NCBI RefSeq assembly: GCF_011299615.1 | Contig: NZ_CP049861.1 | Coordinates: 558,001-622,000, forward strand | From: Erysipelothrix sp. HDW6C | Lineage (GTDB): Bacteria > Bacillota_I > Bacilli_A > Erysipelotrichales > Erysipelotrichaceae | Length of the DNA stretch: 64,000 bases | Direction of reading: 5' to 3' | Shown: positions 52,901-60,575 of the stretch, piece by piece | Numbering within the stretch: position 1 is the first letter of the stretch | Layout: every line of letters starts with the position of its first letter | Program-made: the position numbers and the translations under genes | The notes under the pieces: model-generated | What the model saw: the letters and a program-made list of their open reading frames with translations, nothing else | The model's database searches: none | Told to the model about the DNA's origin: nothing

Positions 52901-55900
52901 TTCCTGTCGGAATGACAGCCGAGTGGAGTGGTGATGGATCGTATGGCGGTACAAAACCTGAATATGTTGTAGATGGTGATGATGCAACACACTTCCACTC
53001 AAAAGATGGTGGCGATGCATACACAAATACATTCACCATTGACATGCAAAAGAGTTACGAACTGGAAAAACTCGAATATATGCCACGTCCTGATTTTGGA
53101 AATGGAACAATTCGTGAGTTCACACTCGACTACAGCCTTGATGGTCAACACTGGAAAAAAGCAGTGACTGTAGGTACTGATGTTCCTGCTTGGTCATACA
53201 AAGTAGGCGATACAATCAAGACGCTAAATTTTGATACGCATATCAAAGCGCGCTATATTCGCTTCTCTGTTACAAATTCTGTAGGTGGGTTCTTCACGGC
53301 TCATGAAATTAGACCGTATGCAGTGGATGCAAGTCGTGGTCAAATTGTCGGAGACTGGAACAACAGTGGTGACATTGATCAAGGCGATCTCACATTCTTT
53401 GAAAACTATGCGGGTCTGCGTCGTGAAGATGCCGATTTCGGTGGTTATGTTGAAGCTTCCGACCTCAACTTTGATGGGGTCATTGATGGATATGACATTG
53501 CTTATGTTGCGCGTCTAATGAATGGTGGCATCAAAGCCGGTAATAAGGATGTCCAAGGAAAGATGTTCATCGTACCTTCGAAAGAACATGCCGAAATAGG
53601 TGAAGAAGTAACGTACACAGTTTACGGTTTGGGTATGGAAAATGTCTATGCGCTCAATCTTGAAGTGCCATATGACATAGATGAGCGAGATTTTGTATCC
53701 AATTCAAGTGCAGTGCTGACGCAATTCATGACAAGCTTCAGTAAGAGTCGTACACATTCGGATAACTCGCGTGCAAATTATCTTATCTTTACAAATGTTG
53801 GCCAACAACCCCTGATTGATGGAACAGGTGTAATCGGTTCTTTCAAGATGGTACAAAAAGTAAGTGGACCAACAGAAATTGGTGTCATGAAGGCAAACTT
53901 TGTGGGTGATAACCTCAGTGTTGTCGATGCACTGGAATCGAGTGTTGAACCACCACTGCCAAGTACTGAAAGTAAACTTGCTTTAAGTGACATTAAAAAT
54001 ATGACATTCACAAATGATATTCTAACCACGGATGATGGAACCAACGGTACGAAACTGTGGCAACAATCCAATTATGCAGAAATATTATTTGATGGGAAAA
54101 TGGGCGATCTTGCGGAATTCAAATGGAAGATGCCAGATTCGGATATTGCCGATTATGTAAAACTTCCAACGACCATGACATTTGAACTCACCAAGGATCA
54201 ACCAGTGTCGAAGGTGCGTGTTCACAACCGTGCTAAGAATGCAAACGGTAGTGTAACGGCAATGAGTGCGAAAGCGTATCATGGTGATACTGTTTATGAC
54301 TTGGGTGTTATTCAAGATTTCAAAGCAATTTACGAATGGGAGTTACCTGCAGGAGTTCTTGTTGACCGTGTCGAGGTAGTGGCATTGAGTGCATCAGGAA
54401 TGGCTACAGGAACCACATCGGGTACTGTTGAAAATCGTATGTTGTCATTGACAGAAATTGATATCATTACCAATGTTGGTGCTGCAGTGGAAAGCGTCGC
54501 CTTTGTGGAACTTTTCCCAGAAACAATTGGATTGGAATCATTGAAGGAAATTAAAGCAGTTGTGAATCCATCCAATGCAATTAATCCATTTTATGATCTG
54601 GTCTCTAGCGATCCGGAAATTGCCCAAATTACTCGGGTAACAACGGAAGCGGGCTATACATACTTTGTAACTGGAAAACGCGAAGGTACCGTAACCATTA
54701 CGGCAACAGCTCGTGGTGATAATAGCATCACGACATCACGTGAATTATCGGTAACAAATAAATTGGATACATCATTGCTTGAAAAAGCACTTCAGGATAC
54801 AGAAGGGCTCTATGAGACACTCTATACACCTGAGACATACACTGCAGTGATAGAGGCCCGAACTGAAGCGTTGTTGGTTATGGAGAATCCACTATCAAGT
54901 GCGCAAATTGATGAAGCAACAATCAAGTTAAACATTGCCTTGAGCAAGTTAAAACTCAAAGGGTCAAATATAGACCAACCTGAAAGTACGAATCTCATTG
55001 ATTCAAATACACTGAGCGTTGTATCGTTTACATCTCAAGCGGATACAGACTATGCATTGAATACAATTGATGGGGATGAGGAAACAATCTGGCATACAAG
55101 CTATCAATCCAGTGCAAGCCTTCCTGTTGAGATAGTTTATGATCTTCATGCTACCTATGCGGTAGAGCAACTCAATTTCTTACCCAATACACGCAACCGT
55201 AATGGTGATGTTGTGCGTTATCGTATTGAAGTAAGTATGGATGGGGAAACATTTACCCCTGTAGTTGAAGACACGCTTGCTTATGATAATAGTGGTTTGG
55301 TCAATCGTTCAAGCTACAAAGTTTCGAAATTTGATAAGGTCAATGCTCGATATGTTAAATTCATTGCCTTAGAATCCCTTGGCAGTAGTTCAACAATCGC
55401 GCAAATGAACCGTTATGCATCGATTGCGGAAGTGAAACTCTTCGGAGTCCTTCAAGAAGACGTTACGCCAATTGAGTCCATCACATTTGCAGAAGAAGCA
55501 ATCACACTCTATATTGGTGATGAAAATCATCCAGTATACGAAGTGACTCCACTCGGAGCTAATGAAAAACTTGTGTGGTCAACGGATGATGCATCGATTG
55601 CACAAGTTGTGGATGGCAAAGTAACTGCAGTTGCTGCTGGGTCAACAACAATTCATGTCAAAGCCAAAGGAAGCGACGTGAGTGCAAGTTTAAATGTAAC
55701 AGTTAAAGCCATTGATATTGACGGGCTTCGCAGTCTGAGTGTACAAGTCACAAGTACGCTAAACAATGATGCGTTCATGGAGACAGTACACGCTGTTCTC
55801 AAAGATGCACTCGTGGCAAGCAACGACGTAGCAGTCGCGTTGCTTGCTCGATTTGATGAGACACCAGAACTTGTCACGAGTGAGGAAATCGTCGCTGCAT

Positions 55901-57147
55901 TTACAGCACTCCAAAGCGCGAATGCAAATCTTGAATACCGTCTTGTGATAAATGAACTTGTTGAGTTGGTAAACCTAGACCTTGGAAACTATGACCAAGG
56001 AACAATTGCAGATTATCAAGTACTGCAAACTCAAGGACAAACACTCCTTGACGATTTAGCCAATAATCTTGAAAATGTTGCGGAAATGGTGACTCAACTC
56101 AAAGAGGCGAAGGATACACTTGTCGACTTAGACAAACAACCTCTACGTGCCCTCGTTGCAACCGTGAAAGCCATGGATTTGGATATCTATACTGAGGCAA
56201 CGAGAAATGAAGCAGTCATTGCATTAACAGCAGCAGAAACAGTCCTTGATTCGGCAACAACCAATCAAGAACTTGTCGATGCGCTGGATCAACTTCAAAC
56301 GAAGGTTTCAGCACTTGTACGACGTATGAGCGCAACACAACTCGAAACTATTGAAGCATACAAAGCAATGATTGATGGTGTTGATCTCAGCAAGTATCAA
56401 TCAGCTACAGCTGATAGCATTGTTGCAATGGCTCAACGTGTGACATCGTTCTTAGATGGAACTGAACGTACAGAAGCTGAAGCAACTGCATTTATTGTTG
56501 AGATTCAAGACTTTAAGAGTGTGATTGATAATCCAGACTTGGAAGTTGACGTCGTCGACCGTACTGCTCTTGAGCAAAAAGTTGCAGAAGTTAAGGCGTT
56601 GGATGGTACAAAATATACTGAGGTAAGTTGGAATGCATTGCAAGAAGCGCTTCAAACTGCACAACGTGTGTTGTTGAATGCGGATGCAACGCAAGCAGAC
56701 ATTAATGCTCAGGTAACAAGTCTTGAAAGAGCGATTCAGGCTCTTGTCATAAAAACTGATGAATCTGGTGTTGTAGAAGGATTCAAAGGATTACCAGGAG
56801 AAATTCGTGTTGGAGATAAATTCACACTTTATCCTGAAAAAGATGATCATCAAGGTCGCAATGGATGGACCTTTGACGAAACATTCTTTGCAGCAACCTT
56901 CAATTCGCCAGCAACCTTTGTTGCCCTGAAAGAAGGTACTACAGAGATTAAGTACACGTCACAAGATGGTTCAGTCCAACGTGTCGTTGTAAACATTCAA
57001 AAAGCGTTACCCAAAGATACAAATGGTGGAACACTTGTACAAACAGGTGTAGCCAATAATGTAATGCCAATCGTGATCGCTTTAAGCGCCATCACAGGTG
57101 GTATTTACTTAGTCATCGCATCAAAAAGAAAGAAGCGATATAACTAA
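49975..57147 (+). CDS. Giant cell-wall GH31 glycosidase, probable alpha-N-acetylgalactosaminidase
   Basis: 2390 residues. Signal peptide 1-28. The GH31 catalytic part (about 170-770) has likely nucleophile D441 (AIKTDVAWVG) and acid/base D492 (GIWSGDQTGG). Then, approximately: FN3 880-965, CBM32-like 975-1110, a dockerin-like unit 1125-1185 (GDWNNSGDIDQGDL, DLNFDGVIDGYD), a cohesin-like domain 1190-1320, a carbohydrate-binding-like domain 1330-1500, BIG2 1505-1600, FIVAR, CBM32 about 1672-1820, BIG2 about 1832-1915, FIVAR-type helical repeats to about 2260 and a beta domain. The end is LVQTG (2354-2358), a helix and a basic tail. The catalytic sequence resembles GH31 alpha-GalNAc enzymes from memory, and the neighbouring PTS/AgaS genes agree. 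AAAGGAG precedes the ATG. Confidence 0.88.
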   Translation: MKKFSVLVLSLLMALTLMSPAMHTPVYADEEPATEKPRVDATGYEILGSVENVEVQGTDVILTLSDGNRTKLSFLTDNLFRYYVDIEDTEFLKYPKPNSNDHKATILAKEESDFISESGVVITVDEGEVIKISTAKIVVTIEKATSLLTVRRIDGSIVMQEAAPLMYKGNETVQSLVEHDDEYFYGGGTQNGRFSHKGEIVKAVNTNNWVDGGVASPNPFYWTTKGYGIVRNTFKPGEYDFGKTSPGVVSATHNEARYDAYIFVGDNPEALLNAYTDLTGKPAQQPDYAFYLGHLNCYNRDVWKETGSASGKLIDGKYYSERNPSSGEIQPGEVQESLMEKNGNLPFTAQRQIEIHEEKDIPLGSFYPNDGYGCGYGQTDSFDGDIEELKAFTDFANSKGIETGLWTQANLWPRDINNPQKGERDIQREVQDAGVRAIKTDVAWVGAGYSMALNGVMRGYEAITELAGTKAMIVSLDGWAGTQRYAGIWSGDQTGGNWEYIRFHIPTYIGTGLSGMPNVGSDMDGIFGGKNPVIQTRDFQWKAFTPYMLDMDGWGSSQKNPWEFGEDTTSINRAYLKLKAEMMPYVATISAQSAKTGMPMVRAMFLEYPDSYTHSKATQYQYMWGSSFLVAPIYQNTNANAQGDDIRNDIYLPDAEQIWIDYFTGDQYRGGSVLNNFEAPIWKTPVFVKNGAIIPMYAENNNPRAKDANNPKGLDKSERIVEFYPQGETSFDLYEDDGITDGGASTTTRITSVVDGEKATLSIDKTLGSYPGMISQRSTEMIVNVSAAPKGVKGNVGGSDVVFTEATSREDYDKTSGNVYFYDETPVSIISKYASEGSTYDTAPLTTRPKLYIKSADTFDITATNYSVVVDGFKNEQEVSPNELVETLAVPQNLASPEQTPSSITLEWDRVAEAQTYDVEVDGTVFSNILSNDYLSLGLHYDTDYTYRVRTVTSEGHSNWSDALVVRTALDPYRNVPVGMTAEWSGDGSYGGTKPEYVVDGDDATHFHSKDGGDAYTNTFTIDMQKSYELEKLEYMPRPDFGNGTIREFTLDYSLDGQHWKKAVTVGTDVPAWSYKVGDTIKTLNFDTHIKARYIRFSVTNSVGGFFTAHEIRPYAVDASRGQIVGDWNNSGDIDQGDLTFFENYAGLRREDADFGGYVEASDLNFDGVIDGYDIAYVARLMNGGIKAGNKDVQGKMFIVPSKEHAEIGEEVTYTVYGLGMENVYALNLEVPYDIDERDFVSNSSAVLTQFMTSFSKSRTHSDNSRANYLIFTNVGQQPLIDGTGVIGSFKMVQKVSGPTEIGVMKANFVGDNLSVVDALESSVEPPLPSTESKLALSDIKNMTFTNDILTTDDGTNGTKLWQQSNYAEILFDGKMGDLAEFKWKMPDSDIADYVKLPTTMTFELTKDQPVSKVRVHNRAKNANGSVTAMSAKAYHGDTVYDLGVIQDFKAIYEWELPAGVLVDRVEVVALSASGMATGTTSGTVENRMLSLTEIDIITNVGAAVESVAFVELFPETIGLESLKEIKAVVNPSNAINPFYDLVSSDPEIAQITRVTTEAGYTYFVTGKREGTVTITATARGDNSITTSRELSVTNKLDTSLLEKALQDTEGLYETLYTPETYTAVIEARTEALLVMENPLSSAQIDEATIKLNIALSKLKLKGSNIDQPESTNLIDSNTLSVVSFTSQADTDYALNTIDGDEETIWHTSYQSSASLPVEIVYDLHATYAVEQLNFLPNTRNRNGDVVRYRIEVSMDGETFTPVVEDTLAYDNSGLVNRSSYKVSKFDKVNARYVKFIALESLGSSSTIAQMNRYASIAEVKLFGVLQEDVTPIESITFAEEAITLYIGDENHPVYEVTPLGANEKLVWSTDDASIAQVVDGKVTAVAAGSTTIHVKAKGSDVSASLNVTVKAIDIDGLRSLSVQVTSTLNNDAFMETVHAVLKDALVASNDVAVALLARFDETPELVTSEEIVAAFTALQSANANLEYRLVINELVELVNLDLGNYDQGTIADYQVLQTQGQTLLDDLANNLENVAEMVTQLKEAKDTLVDLDKQPLRALVATVKAMDLDIYTEATRNEAVIALTAAETVLDSATTNQELVDALDQLQTKVSALVRRMSATQLETIEAYKAMIDGVDLSKYQSATADSIVAMAQRVTSFLDGTERTEAEATAFIVEIQDFKSVIDNPDLEVDVVDRTALEQKVAEVKALDGTKYTEVSWNALQEALQTAQRVLLNADATQADINAQVTSLERAIQALVIKTDESGVVEGFKGLPGEIRVGDKFTLYPEKDDHQGRNGWTFDETFFAATFNSPATFVALKEGTTEIKYTSQDGSVQRVVVNIQKALPKDTNGGTLVQTGVANNVMPIVIALSAITGGIYLVIASKRKKRYN

Positions 57148-57151
57148 GTTC

Positions 57152-57179
57152 AAAGAGGTGCTCAATTGAGCACCTCTTT
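57152..57179. terminator. Bidirectional terminator
   Basis: A perfect 28-base palindrome (14-bp arms) with A-run and T-run ends between the convergent GH31 and mutY genes. Confidence 0.9.
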
Positions 57180-57184
57180 TCTTT

Positions 57185-58168
57185 TTATAATATATGCAGT
57201 TTTTGAAGTATCTTACGATGTGCTGTAACCACAGGGTGGGTCGAAACAACATCTTCAAGGGGTACAAAAAACCAATTATGATGGATATCGACAGAATCGA
57301 CAATGTATGCCTTGATATTCCAATGAAGGTGTGAGAACTTATGAACTAGAGCATAATCTTCTTCTTTATCCAAGTGACCTTCGATTTGTGGAAGTCGGAA
57401 GAGACCTTCCATCAGTCCATCATCATGTTCGTTTGAGATAAGGATTTTACCATCTTGGACCAAGATAAAGACTGACTTATCATAACTGGGAACAGGCTTT
57501 GCTTTGGGAACAAACGGTACAACACCCACGACTTCACCACGCCAACATGCGCACATTTCTTCAAAAGGACATCCTTCACAGGTTGTGTTTGATGGTGTAC
57601 ATACTAAAGCCCCAAGTTCCATGAGTGCTTGATTAAACTCATTGGGGGATGCACCATCCTTAAGGAGTTCTTGTTTTAAGAATGCGTCAAAGACTGTATG
57701 GGCTTTACGAGCGTTCACGTTCTCAGTATAGTTCAAATAACGCGCCATAACACGCTTCACATTGCCATCAATTACAATTTCGGGTAAATCAAAAGCAATC
57801 GATGCGATGGCACTGGACGTATAGTCGCCAATACCGGGTATCTCCATGAGTTTCTTCTTATCAGCAGGCAATGAACTGTCGAAGTGCTCAACAACGTACT
57901 GTGCGCCTTTATGAAGGTTTCGTGCACGTCGATAATACCCAAGACCTTCCCACATTTTTAGAACTTCATCAATGTCAGCATTTGCTAAAATATCAACAGT
58001 TGGATACTTCTCAATCCACCTGTTGTAATAAGGAATCATTGTGGCTATCTGCGTTTGTTGTGCCATAATTTCGCTAACCCAAATTTTATAGGGATCACGT
58101 TGGCTACGAAACGGAAGCTCGCGTTTATTTGCGCGGTACCATGTAATTAATCTATCTGTAAAAGTCAT
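57185..58168 (-). CDS. mutY: A/G-specific adenine glycosylase
   Basis: Removes adenine mispaired with 8-oxoguanine. The N-terminal EIMAQQTQI motif, the helix-hairpin-helix with catalytic Asp (EIPGIGDYTSSAIASIAFD) and the Fe-S cluster cysteines (CTPSNTTCEGCPFEEMC) are all present. The C-terminal NUDIX-like domain recognises 8-oxoG. I chose MTFTDRLI at 58168, giving 327 residues; upstream ATGs add a poor extension, and none has a strong RBS. Convergent with the GH31 gene. Confidence 0.92.
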   Translation of the reverse strand: MTFTDRLITWYRANKRELPFRSQRDPYKIWVSEIMAQQTQIATMIPYYNRWIEKYPTVDILANADIDEVLKMWEGLGYYRRARNLHKGAQYVVEHFDSSLPADKKKLMEIPGIGDYTSSAIASIAFDLPEIVIDGNVKRVMARYLNYTENVNARKAHTVFDAFLKQELLKDGASPNEFNQALMELGALVCTPSNTTCEGCPFEEMCACWRGEVVGVVPFVPKAKPVPSYDKSVFILVQDGKILISNEHDDGLMEGLFRLPQIEGHLDKEEDYALVHKFSHLHWNIKAYIVDSVDIHHNWFFVPLEDVVSTHPVVTAHRKILQKLHIL

Positions 58169-58290
58169 GAGATTAGTATACCCCATCTGTACGATAAATA
58201 AAGGATTTCGCATGTATTTTTGAATAAGTTCTCAGGTTCTTTAGCAGAGAGTGATATAATGGAATTAAGAAATTAATGGAGGGAATACAA

Positions 58291-58602
58291 ATGGAATACG
58301 TGGATATCAAAAGTTTTGAAATTGTAAAAGGAACGGGAGCAGCGTTTGGTAAGAACTTCTATGACCATACAATTGTCAGAGGGTTTCCAGGACTTGCTGC
58401 CTTTGAGGTAGGGATGAACAGTTCCAACCCAGATTATGATTTGGTTGTTGTCACGATTACATGGGTTGATAAAGAAGCCTATCTTAACTTCAAAAAGAGT
58501 GATGTTCATGCAGCATCTCACAAACAACGCACACCCAACCCAAATATGATTCGACATCACTCAATGAACTTCGAAAAAGTTCACACACTAATCGTAGACT
58601 GA
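58291..58602 (+). CDS. Antibiotic-biosynthesis-monooxygenase-fold protein
   Basis: A 103-residue protein of the dimeric ABM ferredoxin-like fold. FEIVKGTGAAFGKNF, GFPGLAAFEVGM and VVTITWVDKEAYLNFKKS fit that family. Some members (IsdG, HmoB) degrade heme, others have no known activity. I chose MEYVDIK at 58291 because GGAGGG lies 8 bases upstream. Its residues do not settle whether it binds heme. Confidence 0.8.
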   Translation: MEYVDIKSFEIVKGTGAAFGKNFYDHTIVRGFPGLAAFEVGMNSSNPDYDLVVVTITWVDKEAYLNFKKSDVHAASHKQRTPNPNMIRHHSMNFEKVHTLIVD

Positions 58603-58607
58603 GCTTC

Positions 58608-58826
58608 ATGACTTTACAGAATCTTATATTATGGCTGATTGCAGTGGCGTTCGTTTTGTTAGTTATGTTGATAATCGTCGGTAAAAATTATGCAGTTCGC
58701 CAGCATGAAAAGCAACTAAGAAAAGACTTTCAGAATAACAAAGATCACTATCGTGATGTTAAAGCTTCGTTTATTGAAACACGTAAAAATAAAGGCAACC
58801 GCATTGAATCATCCTCAAAACACTAA
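58608..58826 (+). CDS. Small hypothetical membrane protein
   Basis: A 72-residue product with one N-terminal membrane helix (ILWLIAVAFVLLVMLIIVG) and a highly charged C-terminal half. It starts 5 bases after the ABM gene stop and so is probably coupled to it. A hairpin with T-run follows (about 58817-58845). Confidence 0.65.
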   Translation: MTLQNLILWLIAVAFVLLVMLIIVGKNYAVRQHEKQLRKDFQNNKDHYRDVKASFIETRKNKGNRIESSSKH

Positions 58827-58845
58827 GAGATTAGTGTTTTTTTGC
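58817..58845 (+). terminator. Intrinsic terminator
   Basis: AAAACACTA/TTAGTGTTTT stem at the stop codon, followed by Ts. Confidence 0.8.
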
Positions 58846-58870
58846 GTCTTTCCAAAGTGAGAAAAACAGA

Positions 58871-59065
58871 TCAAGTCCAAGCAATGTAAACCCCTGAGTA
58901 GAAGAGTGGTTTAAACACGGAACTGATGAGAAAATAATCAGCGTCAAGCCAACGTGTAATATCAAATTCTGGTGTTCCAATTGCTTGGAAGGAACTATCA
59001 ACCATGAGAAAGACTCTCAAAGCACCCAATAAGAAAGTAAATGCGAAAATGCGTAGTATATTCAT
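58871..59065 (-). CDS. Small hypothetical membrane protein
   Basis: A 64-residue product with an N-terminal hydrophobic helix (LRIFAFTFLLGALRVFL) and a second weaker one at the C-terminus (VFKPLFYSGVYIAW). AGGAGG lies 7 bases before ATG 59065. Function unknown. Confidence 0.6.
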   Translation of the reverse strand: MNILRIFAFTFLLGALRVFLMVDSSFQAIGTPEFDITRWLDADYFLISSVFKPLFYSGVYIAWT

Positions 59066-59168
59066 CAAGCAACCTCCTGTTGTTTAATTGTATTATAGTA
59101 TGGAATCAATCCCGTCACAAATTCTGATTCGTGCTGTGATATAATTCCATTAGAAAAGGTGGTACATC

Positions 59169-59261
59169 ATGGCGATAAGTTTAGTGATTTTGGGTTTCAC
59201 AGGTGTTGTAGTTATCGGTGTAGTTATTGGATTAGCGGTTGCATCAAGTCGTCGCCGATAA
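59169..59261 (+). CDS. 30-residue single-helix membrane peptide
   Basis: ATG at 59169 is preceded by AAAGGTGG at good spacing. The frame encodes 30 residues starting MAISLVILGF. They form a single hydrophobic helix of about 24 residues followed by SSRRR, so one transmembrane segment with a basic tail is predicted. It is too short for routine gene callers. The upstream region holds a TATAAT-like box at about 59139. No family recognised. Confidence 0.5.
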   Translation: MAISLVILGFTGVVVIGVVIGLAVASSRRR

Positions 59262-59264
59262 GTA

Positions 59265-59291
59265 AAAAAAGAATACCCAATTTGGGTATTC
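59265..59291 (-). terminator. Intrinsic terminator
   Basis: GAATACCCAA/TTGGGTATTC stem, followed on the minus strand by a run of seven Ts. It ends the 116-residue membrane protein gene. Confidence 0.85.
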
Positions 59292-59318
59292 CAGTCATCA
59301 TGTAGGAAGTCGTTGCTG

Positions 59319-59669
59319 TTATGCTGCAAAGGCTTCTTTTTTCATCTTTGAAATACCAACAAACGATAGAATCATTTGTATAATAACAAAGAAGAAGTAT
59401 GGCGGAAAGACCACCATTGCGACAGCATATAAGATCGCTCCTGTGAGTGCAAATCCACGCTTGTTTAAATGCCATCCTAAAATATTGAATATGACCGCTA
59501 AAAGTACAACAACCATGTGTGGCATAATAATTGCCGTTGCCAAGGCTGCACCAACTTGCTCACCACCTGTACTTCCCCCAACAGCACCTGTAAAGTATGC
59601 AAAAAGGTAGACAAAATAAAGTCCCCCTAGTATCCAAGATGCGAGTAATAATTTGTTCTTGCTCTTCAT
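59319..59669 (-). CDS. Hypothetical multi-pass membrane protein
   Basis: A 116-residue product with four hydrophobic segments, a GSTGGEQVGAAL loop and a short basic C-terminus (SKMKKEAFAA). I chose MKSKNKLL at 59669 because AGGAGG is 8 bases upstream. It has its own terminator. Family not recognised. Confidence 0.7.
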   Translation of the reverse strand: MKSKNKLLLASWILGGLYFVYLFAYFTGAVGGSTGGEQVGAALATAIIMPHMVVVLLAVIFNILGWHLNKRGFALTGAILYAVAMVVFPPYFFFVIIQMILSFVGISKMKKEAFAA

Positions 59670-59776
59670 ATTTCTTTCCTCCTGATATCGTATTGATAGT
59701 ACTACCAATACCCATATTTTTGATTATAGCGTATCAAGAAAAAAAATCATTAGCTCGGAGCGTAATAGTAATATGG

Positions 59777-60172
59777 TTATGATAATCGCCAACTGGATGC
59801 ACACGTTTGGCATACACCATGTTTTGTTGAACGTGTTGTAATTCTGTATCGCTTTCCTCTAAATAGCATCATTAAGAAGCGAAGCGGAAATGCAAAAATC
59901 CAAAGTGCGAGTTCAATCCACCACCAAAAAAGAATCCACATAATAATGTTCCGGTACTTACGACGTATCCTCTGAGTTGTAACGATTTGTACATTTGTAT
60001 TAGGGCTACCTTTGGGCAGCGTAAAGTTTGTGTTGTCACGGCTATCTCCTGTATAAAACAATGAATGTATGTCAATTATAAGTAGCGTCAGGGGTATTGG
60101 CAAATAAGATTCAATGAACGTACAAAAAAAAGAAAAAAGTGGATGCTTTTTTCTTTTAGAGAGATAGTGCAT
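59777..60172 (-). CDS. Uncertain Trp-rich membrane protein frame
   Basis: This open frame contains RIRRKYRNIIMWILFWWWIE and a following hydrophobic stretch, which looks like a genuine membrane protein with a basic tail. The first ATG (60172) lies inside an inverted repeat with a T-run and cannot be used by a promoter I see at 60075-60103 (TTGCCA - 17 bp - TATAAT, minus strand). No start codon in this frame follows the AGGAG at 60046-60050. The GTG at 60039 is in another frame (59872-60039, 55 residues). Only one of the two frames is likely real. Confidence 0.3.
   Translation of the reverse strand: MHYLSKRKKHPLFSFFCTFIESYLPIPLTLLIIDIHSLFYTGDSRDNTNFTLPKGSPNTNVQIVTTQRIRRKYRNIIMWILFWWWIELALWIFAFPLRFLMMLFRGKRYRITTRSTKHGVCQTCASSWRLS
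60075..60103 (-). promoter_or_regulatory. Minus-strand promoter
   Basis: TTGCCA (60098-60103) and TATAAT (60075-60080) with a 17-bp spacer, upstream of the small frames at 59.8-60.05 kb. Confidence 0.65.
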
Positions 60173-60575
60173 TTAATCATCGATTTTCTACTTCATAAGT
60201 GGTTAAGAAGGAAATTATGAAGTGAACAAAGAGTGATGATATTTGCGGTAACAACTTATCTATTATATGAAGTTGTTACCTATATGATAATGCTTTCATA
60301 CAAAAAAATCAAGACAGAATTGCGAAGTTTCACAATTCTGTCTGTAAGTGTAAAAAGCAGTAATTTTTTTGAAGATAGAATATGAAAGTGTCTAAGGAAT
60401 TGTATACAATTTCCTTAGTGTCATTTTAGCCGTTTAAATCATTAGATGTTGTTGAAAGTAGCGAAAGTACAGTGCAGAAAAAGTGAAAGTCTTAAGTAAA
60501 TAAGTCTCAATTCATAACGTGTATAAAGCAGTTCACCATGATATAATAGAGATAATTTGGAAGCGTGGTGATTGG
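60173..60575. repeat. Non-coding region with three successive inverted repeats
   Basis: No convincing gene. Three different inverted repeats follow each other: GGTAACAACTT/AAGTTGTTACC (60247-60280, perfect 11-bp arms), AGACAGAATTG/CAATTCTGTCT (60312-60343, perfect 11-bp arms) and a nearly perfect one around CTAAGGAATTGTATACAA (60392-60418). The second has a T-run on its minus-strand exit (60302-60308) and can be a terminator in that direction. Confidence 0.6.

Noticed and set aside
60128-60172. ATG at 60172 as start of the Trp-rich frame
   Set aside because: This stretch is a T/A-rich inverted repeat that looks like a terminator, and the promoter found at 60075-60103 lies downstream of it.
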